A stretch of 55,613 bases of DNA from Zetaproteobacteria bacterium CG_4_9_14_3_um_filter_54_145 (GTDB taxonomy: Bacteria; Pseudomonadota; Zetaproteobacteria; Mariprofundales; Mariprofundaceae): the NCBI GenBank assembly GCA_002791575.1, contig PFXI01000064.1:1-55613 (forward strand), given 5' to 3'. The position numbers were made by a program, and so were the translations under genes. Below are positions 9,383 to 18,629 of the stretch, in pieces. The notes beneath the pieces were generated by a model that searched no databases, was not told the origin of the DNA, and worked only from the letters and a program-made list of their open reading frames with translations. Every line of letters begins with the position of its first letter. The stretch's first letter is position 1.

Positions 9383-9712
9383 ATGAGTGATATAAGAACC
9401 CCGGATATGGTGCGTAACCCTGAAACAGAAACGGCTGAACCACAACTGCAGCCGCCACCGATGTTTCGCATTCTGATGCTGAACGATGACTTTACCCCGA
9501 TGAATTTTGTGGTTGACGTATTGATCCGTTTCTTTCACAAATCGGAGGCTACGGCGAACCGGTTGATGATAGAGGTTCATCAGCAGGGCCGCGCACTGTG
9601 CGGTATCTATCCGCGTGATATTGCCGAGACCAAGCTGCAGCAGGTGGAAACCGCCAGCCGTACCAGCGGACACCCGTTACGCTGTATTATAGAGCGGGAT
9701 ACGGATGAATGA
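9383..9712 (+). CDS. clpS: ATP-dependent Clp protease adaptor ClpS
   Basis: A 109-residue ClpS with a flexible N-terminal tail and the N-degron pocket motif LNDDFTPMNFVVDVL at about residues 33-47, followed by the conserved AN.LM.EVHQQGRA helix region and a C-terminal strand. ClpS hands N-end-rule substrates to ClpAP. The start is ATG 9383. The open frame continues far upstream in antisense to the HAD gene, but that part is not ClpS. The gene is 87 bases upstream of clpA, the standard arrangement. Confidence 0.95.
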   Translation: MSDIRTPDMVRNPETETAEPQLQPPPMFRILMLNDDFTPMNFVVDVLIRFFHKSEATANRLMIEVHQQGRALCGIYPRDIAETKLQQVETASRTSGHPLRCIIERDTDE

Positions 9713-9799
9713 TTACATCGCATCCAGGGCCAGGGTCATGCTGACAACGGCTGATGAATTGGCACAGATATTGCGACGATATATTGTGAGGTGCTTGCC

Positions 9800-12058
9800 A
9801 TGGGAATACTGAGCGAAGAACTGGAAGAAACACTGAACGACACATTCCGCAATGCCCATATCCGCCGCAATGAATTCGTTACGGTAGAACATCTGCTGCT
9901 GGGCCTGCTGGATAACCCGAATGCGCTGGGTGTTCTGCTTGGCTGTCGCGCCGATATAGAAAAACTGCGTGGCGACCTGAGTCAGTTCATTCGTGAACAT
10001 GTGGCAACACTGCCGGAAGAGGCTGGCGAAACCACAGCCAGCATCGGCCTGCAACGCGTCATTCAGCGCGCGGTCATGCAGGTGCAGGCCTCCGGAAAGC
10101 GCGAAGTAACCGGCGCCAATGTGCTGGTCGCAATTTTTTCTGAAAAAGATTCGCATGCCGTCCACTTTCTCAACCGCATGGGCGTAACCCGGCTGGATAT
10201 TGTCAGCTTTATGGCGCACAACGCCATGCGCGATGAACCAATCCGTAGCGAACCGGATGCGCAACACCCGTCGATTGAAGGCGACGCCTCCGCAGCAGCC
10301 AAGTCTCCGCTGGGCCAGTTCTGCATTAATCTCTCCCAACGCGCCAGGGACGGGAAGATCGATCCGTTGATCGGCCGCAGTGAGGAGCTTGCACGCTGTG
10401 TGCAGATTCTGTCACGCCGACGCAAAAATAATCCCCTGCTCGTCGGTGATGCCGGTGTGGGCAAAACAGCAATTGCCGAAGGACTGGCCCTGCGCATCGA
10501 ACAGAATCAGGCACCCGAGGTCATCCGCAATGCCACAATCTACGCACTCGATATGGGTGCACTGCTGGCCGGCACCAAATACCGTGGCGACTTTGAAGAG
10601 CGGCTCAAGGCCGTGCTGCAAGCCTTGCTACAGCAGGATCAGGCTGTGCTGTTTATTGATGAGATTCATACCATTATCGGTGCCGGTGCCGCCAGCGGCG
10701 GCACCATGGATGCATCCAACCTGCTCAAGCCCGCACTGGCCAATGGCGAGTTGCGCTGTATTGGTGCCACCACCTATCAGGAGTTCCGCAACCTGTTTGA
10801 AAAAGATCGCGCCCTCTCCCGCCGCTTCCAGAAAGTGGATGTACCCGAACCGAGTGTGGAAGAGACCATCGAGATTCTCAAAGGACTGAAGTCCGGTCTG
10901 GAGACCCATCATGCAGTCAGCTACTCGCAGGCTGCTATCGAACATGCGGCCAGACTGGCCAAACGGCATTTGAGTGAACGCCGGCTGCCGGACTCCGCGA
11001 TCGATGTGCTCGATGAGGCGGGCGCCGCGATGCGCGTAAAACCGGAACAGAAACGACGTACGCGCATCAATGTGCATGATATCGAGACCATGATTGCAGC
11101 CATGGCGCGCATACCGCATCAACAGGTCAACGCCAGCGACCGCAAGCAGCTGGCACATCTGGATCGCGACCTGAAACTCTCCGTCTTCGGTCAGGACAAG
11201 GCTATCGACCAGCTGGCGGCAAGCATCAAGCTTTCACGCGCCGGCCTCTCCCACCCGGAACGGCCGATCGGCTCCTTCCTGTTTACCGGACCGACAGGTG
11301 TCGGCAAGACAGAAGCTGCCCGCCAACTGGCCCGTATCATGGGTGTGGAGCTGATCCGTTTCGACATGTCAGAATATATGGAGTCGCATACCGTTTCGCG
11401 CCTGATCGGTGCTCCTCCGGGCTATGTCGGTTTTGATCAGGGCGGGCTGCTGACCGAAGCCATCAACAAGCATCCGCACGCCGTACTGCTGCTGGATGAA
11501 ATTGAAAAAGCGCATCCGGATCTGTTTAACCTGCTGTTGCAGGTGATGGATCACGGTACGCTGACCGATAACAACGGGCGCATAGCCGATTTCCGTCATA
11601 TCGTACTGATTATGACCAGCAATGCCGGTGCATTCGAGATGCAGCAGAATGCCGTAGGCTTTAATCCGCAACCACGCAGGGGGGATGATGATACAGCCAT
11701 CAAGCGTATCTTTACGCCTGAGTTCCGTAACCGACTGGACTCGATCATCGGATTTGCTCCACTCTCGGAAGAGATCATTCTGCATGTTGTCGACAAAATG
11801 CTGATTGAACTGGAGGCCCAGCTGCTGGACAAGAAAGTGGAGCTTGATGTCTCACTGGAGGCCAAACAGTGGCTGGCCAGACGCGGCTATGATCCGCTGA
11901 TGGGCGCCAGACCGATGGCACGCCAGATTCAGGAGCATATCAAGAAGCCGCTGGCCGATGCCATTCTGTTCGGCGTGCTGCAAAAAGGCGGCGTGGCGCG
12001 CATTGAATGCGAGCAGGATCAGCTGGTACTGCATCATGACGAATCGATCCCTGCATGA
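9800..12058 (+). CDS. clpA: ATP-dependent Clp protease ATP-binding subunit ClpA
   Basis: About 752 residues, the normal ClpA length. It has an N-terminal Clp repeat domain (about 1-140), a first AAA+ module with Walker [10 protein letters not shown] near residue 216 and a Walker B FIDEIHT, and a second AAA+ module with GPTGVGKTE near 496 and [11 protein letters not shown]. The short linker, without a ClpB-style coiled coil, marks it as ClpA. ATG 9800 has GAGG eight bases upstream; GTG 9791 is an alternative. It unfolds substrates for ClpP, which is not encoded here. Its stop overlaps the trmO start (ATGA). Confidence 0.95.
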   Translation: MGILSEELEETLNDTFRNAHIRRNEFVTVEHLLLGLLDNPNALGVLLGCRADIEKLRGDLSQFIREHVATLPEEAGETTASIGLQRVIQRAVMQVQASGKREVTGANVLVAIFSEKDSHAVHFLNRMGVTRLDIVSFMAHNAMRDEPIRSEPDAQHPSIEGDASAAAKSPLGQFCINLSQRARDGKIDPLIGRSEELARCVQILSRRRKNNPLLVGDAGVGKTAIAEGLALRIEQNQAPEVIRNATIYALDMGALLAGTKYRGDFEERLKAVLQALLQQDQAVLFIDEIHTIIGAGAASGGTMDASNLLKPALANGELRCIGATTYQEFRNLFEKDRALSRRFQKVDVPEPSVEETIEILKGLKSGLETHHAVSYSQAAIEHAARLAKRHLSERRLPDSAIDVLDEAGAAMRVKPEQKRRTRINVHDIETMIAAMARIPHQQVNASDRKQLAHLDRDLKLSVFGQDKAIDQLAASIKLSRAGLSHPERPIGSFLFTGPTGVGKTEAARQLARIMGVELIRFDMSEYMESHTVSRLIGAPPGYVGFDQGGLLTEAINKHPHAVLLLDEIEKAHPDLFNLLLQVMDHGTLTDNNGRIADFRHIVLIMTSNAGAFEMQQNAVGFNPQPRRGDDDTAIKRIFTPEFRNRLDSIIGFAPLSEEIILHVVDKMLIELEAQLLDKKVELDVSLEAKQWLARRGYDPLMGARPMARQIQEHIKKPLADAILFGVLQKGGVARIECEQDQLVLHHDESIPA

Positions 12059-12624
12059 GTGATGCGATAAAAGCAAAACGTGCCGCCAAACCGATCAAAC
12101 AATATACAGACGCGATCAGCCATGAAGAGAGTGCTGGCATGCATGTGGATATGCAGGCAATCGGTGTTGTCAGGAGCGGTTATCGCGAGCGTTTTGCCAC
12201 ACCGCGACAGCCCACTCTGGATCAGGCGGAGACAGCGCAAATCCACCTGAATGCCGGCATGAATTTTGAGCAGGCGCTGACGGACCTGGATGGTTTCTCT
12301 CATATCTGGGTGATCTACTGGATGCATCTGAATAACGGCTGGAACCCGACAGTGATTCCACCCAGAGGACCGAAGCAACGGCGCGGCCTGTTTGCCACGC
12401 GCGGCCCGCACAGACCGAACAGCATCGGCCTCTCCGCCGTGCGCCTGACAGGAATCAAGGGACGTACCCTGACGATCGAGGGGCATGATATGCTCGATGG
12501 CACACCGGTGCTGGATATCAAACCCTACATCCCCTATGCCGATAACATCGAAGATGCCACCAGTGGCTGGCTGGCCGAGGTAGGACTGGTTCTGCCGAAC
12601 GGTGCGGCCGTCACTACCCCCTGA
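12055..12624 (+). CDS. trmO: tRNA (N6-threonylcarbamoyladenosine-37-N6)-methyltransferase TrmO-like
   Basis: A 189-residue protein of the TsaA/YaeB family, which methylates t6A37 in tRNA using S-adenosylmethionine. Signatures are QAIGVVRSGYRERF, DGFSHIWVIYWMH, the RRGLFATRGPHRPNSIGLS substrate/cofactor region and LDGTPVLDIKPYIPYAD. It is shorter than E. coli TrmO and lacks most of the C-terminal extension. The ATG at 12055 overlaps the clpA stop; the family N-terminus would also fit ATG 12139 or 12151, leaving a 28-32 residue leader unexplained. A hairpin follows at 12631. Confidence 0.9.
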   Translation: MSDAIKAKRAAKPIKQYTDAISHEESAGMHVDMQAIGVVRSGYRERFATPRQPTLDQAETAQIHLNAGMNFEQALTDLDGFSHIWVIYWMHLNNGWNPTVIPPRGPKQRRGLFATRGPHRPNSIGLSAVRLTGIKGRTLTIEGHDMLDGTPVLDIKPYIPYADNIEDATSGWLAEVGLVLPNGAAVTTP

Positions 12625-12630
12625 AAAAAT

Positions 12631-12668
12631 GGACCTTAGCCGGATGAAACTAATCAGGCTAAGGTTCC
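12631..12668 (+). terminator. Hairpin terminator after clpS-clpA-trmO
   Basis: CCTTAGCC (12634-12641) and GGCTAAGG (12657-12664) pair perfectly around a 15-base loop, just after the trmO stop at 12624. There is no strong T tract, so it may need Rho or act mainly as an RNA end stabiliser. Confidence 0.5.
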
Positions 12669-12700
12669 GATGAACATGACCACGACCGGAGAGAGCTGCT

Positions 12701-13681
12701 ATGACTGATAAAAAAACAGGTGACGAGGATTTCTCACTCAATCATCTGGACGACACAGCCGATTTCGACCCTTTTTACGATGATCAGAAACGACCTGAAG
12801 CAGGTATACCGGCTGCAGATGACCCGCTAGCCAACCATCCACGACTACCGGATAGAAATAAAAAATATGACCCTTATGTTGCGCCATGGGACGACGACAA
12901 TCAGCATCTTTCGGGCTTTCCGGATCGCATGGAGCCCACCGTCGCAACCCATAATGATATGACGCCGGATGCAGTGGATGCGATGGAAACAGAGACAGAC
13001 GAAGCTGCTGATATGGAGTCGCCAGCCTATGAAAGCATAACAGCTACCGACAGGCCCGAACCACCAGTGCAGCACACTGAGCCCGCAATCGGTGATACAG
13101 ACGGGCAGTCACCCGGTCAACGACTGCCCACTATTCTGGCGGTTGTTGCCATCCTGCTCTCCGCGCTGGCATTGCTGATGAGTCCGGGCGGCACAGATCA
13201 TGGCAGTGACACAACCGATAGCAGCACACGCATACAAAGTCTGGAACAGCGACTCTCGGCACAGGAGCAGTTGAGGATTCAGTCTGAGGCCCGACTGGGT
13301 GCGTTACAGGACCAGATTACATCCCTGGCAAGCTTCGTTGCAGCAATGCCGAGAAAGCAGGTGAGTGCGCCACGCGTGATTACCCCCGTAACAGCAGCAC
13401 CGGCACCGAAGCGCAGTGTCAAACCTGCAACAACACAAGCGCATCAGGGCGGCTGGGTAATCAACCTGGTGTCGCTGGACTCGCATGCTGCCGCCAAAAA
13501 GGAGCAGTCGCGCCTGCTCGGCCTCGGCATCAAGGCAGATATTTCACAAACCACCATCCGCGGCAGCCTCTGGTACAGGCTGCGCTCACACAGCTTTGCC
13601 AACAGGGATGACGCTGATGCCTATAAACGATCACTGGCTGTCAAATATGGCATCAAAGATGCTTGGACACAGAAGCTATAA
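12701..13681 (+). CDS. SPOR-domain membrane protein (first of a tandem pair)
   Basis: A 326-residue type II membrane protein. The N-terminal ~135 residues are acidic and low complexity. A single membrane helix follows (LPTILAVVAILLSALALLMS, about 141-160), then a short coiled coil (LEQRLSAQEQLRIQSEARL), a linker and a C-terminal SPOR domain (about 250-326; WVINLVSLDSHAAAKKEQ... WYRLR). SPOR domains bind denuded glycan strands at the division septum. ATG 12701 follows GGAGAG at good spacing. It shares architecture and the ending (DAW.QKL) with the next gene, so the pair arose by duplication. Confidence 0.8.
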   Translation: MTDKKTGDEDFSLNHLDDTADFDPFYDDQKRPEAGIPAADDPLANHPRLPDRNKKYDPYVAPWDDDNQHLSGFPDRMEPTVATHNDMTPDAVDAMETETDEAADMESPAYESITATDRPEPPVQHTEPAIGDTDGQSPGQRLPTILAVVAILLSALALLMSPGGTDHGSDTTDSSTRIQSLEQRLSAQEQLRIQSEARLGALQDQITSLASFVAAMPRKQVSAPRVITPVTAAPAPKRSVKPATTQAHQGGWVINLVSLDSHAAAKKEQSRLLGLGIKADISQTTIRGSLWYRLRSHSFANRDDADAYKRSLAVKYGIKDAWTQKL

Positions 13682-13759
13682 ACGGCCCTTCTCCCTGTAG
13701 ATACCGGTATTATTACCGGCAGTGCAGCATAAATGCCGGCTAGCAATAATGGAGGAGAT

Positions 13760-15256
13760 ATGACTGAATCAGCCGACGTCAAAAAAGCGACAGAATCGGG
13801 CGCTGCCGATTTATTATCAGATGATAACATTCTCGATTCGGATGAGTTGTTTGACCTTGATATGCCTCTGGATGAGCCGCAACCAGGCGATGATCTGAAT
13901 CAGGAAGATGCAGTTGATCAGACCATCACAGAGCAACCGGATGCGGATATTACGCAGGATCGGGCGGACTTTGCGGATCTGGATGGCGCATTTGAAGCTT
14001 CGATGGAAGACGTTCTCTCGGCCAGCATGGATGATGACGTGCCGGATGCATTGCCGGATAGAAGAAAATCAGATAAGCCCGTAAAAGCAACTGACCCGGA
14101 TGAGATGCCAGAGCTCGCCAAAGACGATGCTCTCCCGGACGCTCCGGCCGAAGAAACCGCAGCTCCGGCTACACCTGTTGCACAGAGTAGTACCACTGCC
14201 GATTCATTAACCACACCCGCTCAACAGCCGGATGATGAGGAAGATGCACTGTTTTCCCGCCTTGATGAAGCGGATACGGACGTGGATGAAGCTGAATTTG
14301 ATATTGACCTGCCAGAGGAGATATCTGCCCCGGCCGGCAAGACAAACATATCCGATATAGAAAGTGATCTGGCCTTCCTCACGGGCCATGCCTCAGGAGA
14401 TGCTGACAGCCCGTCCGACAAGCTGCCGGAAACCGCTGCCCTAGAGGAGCATACTGCTGAAGCAAAAACCGATCAGCCAACTGAAAATCCTGACCGCACC
14501 ACCACTCCGCCGAACAGCACCCCTGTAGCGGAGCCTCAGAAGGATGGAGCAAACAATATGAAGCTGCTGGCAAATAGTATGATCTATATTCTGGGCGCCG
14601 TACTGGCGCTGATAGTCGGCGGCGCTACATGGCTTGCCAGCAGCGCTACTGATCGCGTCGGTGAACTAGAGCGCACTACTGCTCCGCTGGCCCAGGAAAA
14701 CAGAGACAACGGCCAGGCCCGTCAGCAACGTCTGACCATGCTGGAAACACAGGCTCAAGCCTATGAGCAACGTATCGCGGAACTGGAGCAGCAGGTACAT
14801 ACGATGACTGCGGTGTTATCCAGCACGGCCAGCAAGAATTGGCAGGAGACCATGGCCGAACCGGCTGCGGAGGAAGAGACACCTGCCGTTACCGAGCCTG
14901 CCAGCACGGTTGTCGATGCTGTCACCACACCGGTCGTTACAATTACACCGCCTGCCAAACCTGAACCTCAACCTGAAGCTCAACCTAAACCCGAGCCAAA
15001 AGCCACCACTCCGGCCATAGCCAAGGGCAGCTGGGTGGTGAACATGACATCCTACGAAACGCAAAAAGAGGCAGAGCGGGAAATTGTTAATTTCAAAGCT
15101 CGCGGCATCAAGGCCGAGTACGTACGTGTCCAGATCAAGGGCAAGCTCTGGTTCCGCCTGCGCACAACCGGCTTTCACAGCGAACATGAAGCACTGGCCT
15201 ATGAAAAATATCTTCAGGATATGCAGGATATCGATGCATGGCGGCAGAAATTATAA
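13760..15256 (+). CDS. SPOR-domain membrane protein (second of a tandem pair)
   Basis: A 498-residue protein built like its upstream neighbour but with a much longer acidic N-terminal region (about 1-265, rich in Asp, Glu, Pro and Ala). It then has one membrane helix (about 270-292), a coiled coil (LEQQVHTMTAVL region), a Pro/Glu repeat with alternating PKPEPQPE-type units, and a C-terminal SPOR domain (about 420-498; SWVVNMTSYETQKEAE... WFRLR). ATG 13760 has a near-perfect GGAGGAG site; the ATG at 13733 is less well placed. A short hairpin (CCGGTA/TACCGG, 13704-13719) lies between the two genes. The likely role is septal peptidoglycan binding or division; the long acidic region is unexplained. 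Confidence 0.8.
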   Translation: MTESADVKKATESGAADLLSDDNILDSDELFDLDMPLDEPQPGDDLNQEDAVDQTITEQPDADITQDRADFADLDGAFEASMEDVLSASMDDDVPDALPDRRKSDKPVKATDPDEMPELAKDDALPDAPAEETAAPATPVAQSSTTADSLTTPAQQPDDEEDALFSRLDEADTDVDEAEFDIDLPEEISAPAGKTNISDIESDLAFLTGHASGDADSPSDKLPETAALEEHTAEAKTDQPTENPDRTTTPPNSTPVAEPQKDGANNMKLLANSMIYILGAVLALIVGGATWLASSATDRVGELERTTAPLAQENRDNGQARQQRLTMLETQAQAYEQRIAELEQQVHTMTAVLSSTASKNWQETMAEPAAEEETPAVTEPASTVVDAVTTPVVTITPPAKPEPQPEAQPKPEPKATTPAIAKGSWVVNMTSYETQKEAEREIVNFKARGIKAEYVRVQIKGKLWFRLRTTGFHSEHEALAYEKYLQDMQDIDAWRQKL

Positions 15257-15297
15257 GAGACAACGAAATGAAACGGATATCATCCAGAGGAGTCGGC

Positions 15298-16206
15298 ATG
15301 ACCCCCAATAACCAACAGTGGGCCGAGCAGGTCGTCAGCTGGGAATACAGTGCTGCCGCAACACCGGACCTGAACGAAGTACCGATTCAGCCGTTTCCGG
15401 CCTCACTGCACGAGCATGGGGATACACGTGTGATTGCACTTGATATCTCGGCCGTGCTGGAAACACCCTACCTTGCGACTGCGCCCGGCCTGCTGGCCAA
15501 CTATGTACGTATCTGCACAGGCGAGCAGATCACAACCCGTGTGCAGGCAACATCGGAAGTGTTTTTCGTCATGCGCGGTTCAGGCCGCAGTGAAACGGCA
15601 AGCGGCACCATCACCTGGCAGCAAGGCGATGCGTTTACACTGCCGGCCAATCAGGGCATCACCCACTTTGCCGATGAGGATAGCGCCCTCTACTGGACGC
15701 ATGATGGCCCGCTACTGACCTATCTGGGTGTTGCACCGACCGCTCCACGCTTTCAGCCGGCATTTTACAGCAAGGCCTACATGGATGGCGAAATTGCCCG
15801 CATCCGGGATATCTCGCTGCAGCAGAAACGCAACCGCGTCGGCATCATCCTCGGCAATAGCGACTGCGCCAAAACCAAAACCATCACCCACACCATGTGG
15901 TCGCTGTATAACCTGCTGCCTGCCGGTGCCCTGCAGAGGGCCCACCGCCATCAATCTGTAGCACTTGATCTGGCTGTGTTCTCCGGCCCGGACACATATA
16001 CCCTGATCGGTAAAAAGGTAGATGATAACGGGGATATCATCGATCCGGTGAAAGCGCTGTGGGCGACCAATACCGTATTCGTTACCCCGCCAGGCTGGTG
16101 GCACTCGCATCACAATGAATCGGATCAGGATGCTTATGTCTTCCCTGTTCAGGATGCCGGCCTGCACACCTATCTGCGCACGCTCGATATCCAGTTCGTC
16201 CGTTAA
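15298..16206 (+). CDS. Double-cupin protein, gentisate dioxygenase-like fold
   Basis: About 302 residues with two cupin barrels. The first includes SEVFFVMRGSGRSE and WQQGDAFTLPAN (about residues 85-120). The second has GALQRAHRHQSVALDLAV and FVTPPGWWHSHHNE (about 205-280). The two His pairs in the second barrel (HRH and HSHH) look able to hold a metal, while the first barrel lacks a clear His-x-His and may be structural. This resembles bicupin ring-cleaving dioxygenases of the gentisate/hydroxynaphthoate group, but the substrate is not evident. ATG 15298 follows AGAGGAG; ATG 15268 is possible. It begins 41 bases after the second SPOR gene. Confidence 0.75.
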   Translation: MTPNNQQWAEQVVSWEYSAAATPDLNEVPIQPFPASLHEHGDTRVIALDISAVLETPYLATAPGLLANYVRICTGEQITTRVQATSEVFFVMRGSGRSETASGTITWQQGDAFTLPANQGITHFADEDSALYWTHDGPLLTYLGVAPTAPRFQPAFYSKAYMDGEIARIRDISLQQKRNRVGIILGNSDCAKTKTITHTMWSLYNLLPAGALQRAHRHQSVALDLAVFSGPDTYTLIGKKVDDNGDIIDPVKALWATNTVFVTPPGWWHSHHNESDQDAYVFPVQDAGLHTYLRTLDIQFVR

Positions 16207-16218
16207 ACCCAGACTCTG

Positions 16219-16716
16219 TTGACACCCCTGCTTGCCCGCCTGCCATGGCTGGTTATCTGCATTTTTCTGGGCCTGCCCGTTCAGGCGACAGAGACTACAA
16301 AACAGATCGTCGGCGCAGTTGAACAGATCACTATTGTGGAAGCGGGTATCGACTTCGAGGCCCGTATTGATACGGGTGCGGCCAGCTGCTCGATTGATGC
16401 CAGCGATATTCGCATCATCAAATCCACATCTGCAGGTGCTGTGCAGCGCATAAGTTTTATGGTCAGCAACCGCTCCGGTGAGCAGCGGCATCTCAGCGCC
16501 GATGTCGACTCAGTGACTCGCATCAGAAACGCCGAGGGCGCCAGCATACGCTACAAAGTGCCGCTGACCGTGCACTGGCATGGGCAGGAAAAAACTGTGC
16601 TGTTCACCCTGAAATCACGCAAGAACATGACCTATCACATCCTGCTCGGCCGCAACTGGTTGCACGACGATTATATCGTTGATGTAGATCGCAAACCGTC
16701 GAAGTCAGTTAGGTAA
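16219..16716 (+). CDS. Secreted retropepsin-like protein, ATP-dependent zinc protease (PF05618) family
   Basis: A 165-residue protein with an N-terminal signal segment (LLARLPWLVICIFLGLPVQA). The aspartyl-protease-like motif ARIDTGAASCSIDA follows, then the paired LLGRNWL strand near the C-terminus. These define the PF05618 family, often found beside RimK-type ligases or amino-acid modifying genes; here no such ligase is present. There is no usable ATG near the start, so I place it at TTG 16219, 12 bases after the bicupin stop. Whether it cleaves anything is unknown. Confidence 0.7.
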   Translation: MTPLLARLPWLVICIFLGLPVQATETTKQIVGAVEQITIVEAGIDFEARIDTGAASCSIDASDIRIIKSTSAGAVQRISFMVSNRSGEQRHLSADVDSVTRIRNAEGASIRYKVPLTVHWHGQEKTVLFTLKSRKNMTYHILLGRNWLHDDYIVDVDRKPSKSVR

Positions 16717-16761
16717 ACATTACTCAGAAAACGCCGAAAACCCATCGCTGTAATCGGTCAT

Positions 16762-16826
16762 AACTGACCAAGAGAGTTACCTCAAAGAACCGCCTGTGCG
16801 CTGAGGTATATCTCTATTGGTCAGTT
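16762..16826. terminator. Large imperfect hairpin between convergent genes
   Basis: Arms AACTGACCAA...ACCTCA (from 16762) and TGAGGTA...TTGGTCAGTT (to 16826) pair along about 23 positions with two one-base bulges and a 17-base loop. It sits between the stop of the plus-strand protease-like gene (16716) and the stop of the minus-strand small gene (16834). A bidirectional terminator is the simplest reading; the length and near-perfect ends would also fit a small miniature-element remnant. Confidence 0.6.
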
Positions 16827-16833
16827 GTTAGAT

Positions 16834-17079
16834 TTATACGTTGGTAAAATGAGCCTTGTGGTGTGCCTGATGTTGCTCGGGATTTTCCAACAGATCTTTG
16901 GTCATCAAATCCAGATGACCGACTGGCACAATTGAACCCTTATCTTGATGAGCGTACTTCACCTTGAAATAGTGCCCTCCGCAAAAAATAACGGACGTTC
17001 TGTCTTTGTAATCCGCACCATGTACCTGCCCGATCGCGTCAAGAAAATGATCAATAACTACATCCGTATGTGTACTCAT
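16834..17079 (-). CDS. Small unrecognised protein, 81 residues
   Basis: I do not recognise this protein. It is soluble, His-rich (about nine His, several in the last 15 residues) and contains one Cys (VIFCGGHYFKVKY). A canonical AGGAGG ribosome site five bases before ATG 17079 and a well-formed promoter upstream support it as a real gene. The ending (HQAHHKAHF) could bind metal. It lies alone in an AT-richer patch between ordinary housekeeping genes, which suggests later acquisition. No function is proposed. Confidence 0.65.
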   Translation of the reverse strand: MSTHTDVVIDHFLDAIGQVHGADYKDRTSVIFCGGHYFKVKYAHQDKGSIVPVGHLDLMTKDLLENPEQHQAHHKAHFTNV

Positions 17080-17093
17080 GTTGACCTCCTAGT

Positions 17094-17156
17094 ATACCAC
17101 GCTGGTATTAACTACATAATGAAACAGACAAAGACCGAGTGTCAAGGTCGGTCTTT
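17094..17156 (-). promoter_or_regulatory. Promoter with two inverted-repeat operators for the small gene
   Basis: On the minus strand TTGACA (17145-17140) and CATTAT (17121-17116) are 18 bases apart. The -35 box lies inside the loop of a perfect 9-bp inverted repeat (AAAGACCGA/TCGGTCTTT, 17130-17156). A second palindrome, ATACCA-CGC-TGGTAT (17094-17108), covers the expected transcription start. Two operators placed like this suggest tight repression. Confidence 0.6.
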
Positions 17157-17357
17157 ACATCTTATCTCCTTACAAACCCATAGTTATTAATGTGGATAAG
17201 GAGACGATAGACAACAGGGGGAGAGCCCTTTTCTTAAGAGCCATAGTGAATAAGGGCGTGATTTCATTCCTTATACAGAATAAAAGAGGGCACTACCCCT
17301 TAGACTTTATTAGACCGAAATACTGCGTCAGACACATTACTAGCTATAAAAGAAAGC
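17157..17357. other. AT-rich intergenic stretch without a convincing gene
   Basis: The region between the promoter above and purT is visibly richer in A and T than its surroundings. It holds a separated inverted repeat (TCTCCTTA at 17165-17172 and TAAGGAGA at 17197-17204). A 60-codon plus-strand frame with a GTG start has no ribosome site and overlaps purT, so I do not call it. Confidence 0.5.
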
Positions 17358-18545
17358 CTACAACGACACCTTAATGCTGGCGGTAGCGGCAACAGCTTTT
17401 GCGCGCGCCTCTTCAACCGTGGCGCCGCGCGCAAGGGTTACAGCCATACGGCGCTTGCCGTGTACTGCCGGTTTGCCGAACAGTCGGATTTGCGTATCAG
17501 GCATAGCCAGTGCCTGCTCGAGACTACCGAATGCAACCTGGGTGGAGTCGCCCTCAACCACCAGCGGGCAGGAGGCTGCCGGGCCAAGCTGTACAATATT
17601 GGCAATCGGCAGGCCGAGGATGGCGCGCGCATGCAGCGCGAACTCGGAGAGATCCTGTGAAATAAGCGTTACCAGCCCCGTATCATGCGGGCGCGGTGAT
17701 ACCTCGCTGAAGATCGCCTTATCGCCCTTGATAAACAGTTCAACACCGAAAAGGCCGGAGCCGCCCAGCGCATCAGTGACCGATTGCGCAATATGGCGGG
17801 CAGAAGCCAGCGCCGCCTCACTCATCGCCTGCGGCTGCCACGATTCGCGGTAATCGCCATCAACCTGCAAATGGCCGATCGGAGCGCAAAATGATGTACC
17901 GTCACGATGACGGATGGTGAGCAGCGTGATCTCATAATCAAAGTCGATAAAGCCCTCGACAATCACCTTACCCTTGCCGGCTCTGCCACCCTCCTGAGCA
18001 TAGGCCCAGGCAGACTGGATATCGGCCTCGTTGCGGATCACCGACTGCCCCTTGCCTGATGAGCTCATGATCGGCTTGACCACGCATGGCATGCCGATGG
18101 TTGCAACGGCCGCTTTGAATGCCTCGAGATCGGCGGCAAAGCGATAGGGTGAGGTAGCAAGTTCCAGTGTTTCGGCCGCCAGACGGCGAATGCCTTCGCG
18201 GTTCATCGTCAGCTGGGTTGCCCGCGCTGTCGGGATTACCTTAAAACCCTCCGCTTCCAATTCTGCCAGCGTATCGGTGGCAATGGCTTCCACCTCCGGT
18301 ACAATCAGGTGCGGTTTTTCCGACTCAATCAGGCTACGCAGGGCATCAGCATCGAGCATATTGACCACATGCGAGCGGTGAGCCACCTGCATTGCCGGTG
18401 CATGCGCATAGCTGTCTACGGCAATCACTTCGATGCCGAGGCGCTGCAGCTCGATGGCCACCTCTTTACCCAGCTCGCCTGAGCCGAGCAGCATCACGCG
18501 TGTTGCCCGCGCTGATAGCGGTGTACCGATCTGAACCTCTGCCAT
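17358..18545 (-). CDS. purT: Formate-dependent phosphoribosylglycinamide formyltransferase PurT
   Basis: A 395-residue ATP-grasp enzyme of the usual PurT length. It makes formyl-GAR from GAR, formate and ATP, a folate-independent purine synthesis step. Visible features are the N-terminal nucleotide-fold motif [16 protein letters not shown], the ATP-grasp loop [14 protein letters not shown] near residues 150-165, [14 protein letters not shown], and the metal-binding end [16 protein letters not shown]. It stands alone; the downstream stop borders the AT-rich patch. Confidence 0.95.
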   Translation of the reverse strand: MAEVQIGTPLSARATRVMLLGSGELGKEVAIELQRLGIEVIAVDSYAHAPAMQVAHRSHVVNMLDADALRSLIESEKPHLIVPEVEAIATDTLAELEAEGFKVIPTARATQLTMNREGIRRLAAETLELATSPYRFAADLEAFKAAVATIGMPCVVKPIMSSSGKGQSVIRNEADIQSAWAYAQEGGRAGKGKVIVEGFIDFDYEITLLTIRHRDGTSFCAPIGHLQVDGDYRESWQPQAMSEAALASARHIAQSVTDALGGSGLFGVELFIKGDKAIFSEVSPRPHDTGLVTLISQDLSEFALHARAILGLPIANIVQLGPAASCPLVVEGDSTQVAFGSLEQALAMPDTQIRLFGKPAVHGKRRMAVTLARGATVEEARAKAVAATASIKVSL

Positions 18546-18629
18546 TGCCCTGCCCCTTCTGTGCTATTAAAATGATGATGATGAACTGTATCTGCTAAGT
18601 GTGAGGAATCCACATGCGGTCAAGCAGGG

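Noticed and set aside
9338-9673. Long N-terminal extension of the HAD phosphatase frame
   Set aside because: It is antisense to clpS, and GTG 9337 with AGGGGG upstream gives a normal family start.
17192-17374. 60-codon plus-strand frame in the AT-rich patch
   Set aside because: GTG start without a ribosome site, overlap with purT and no recognisable features.
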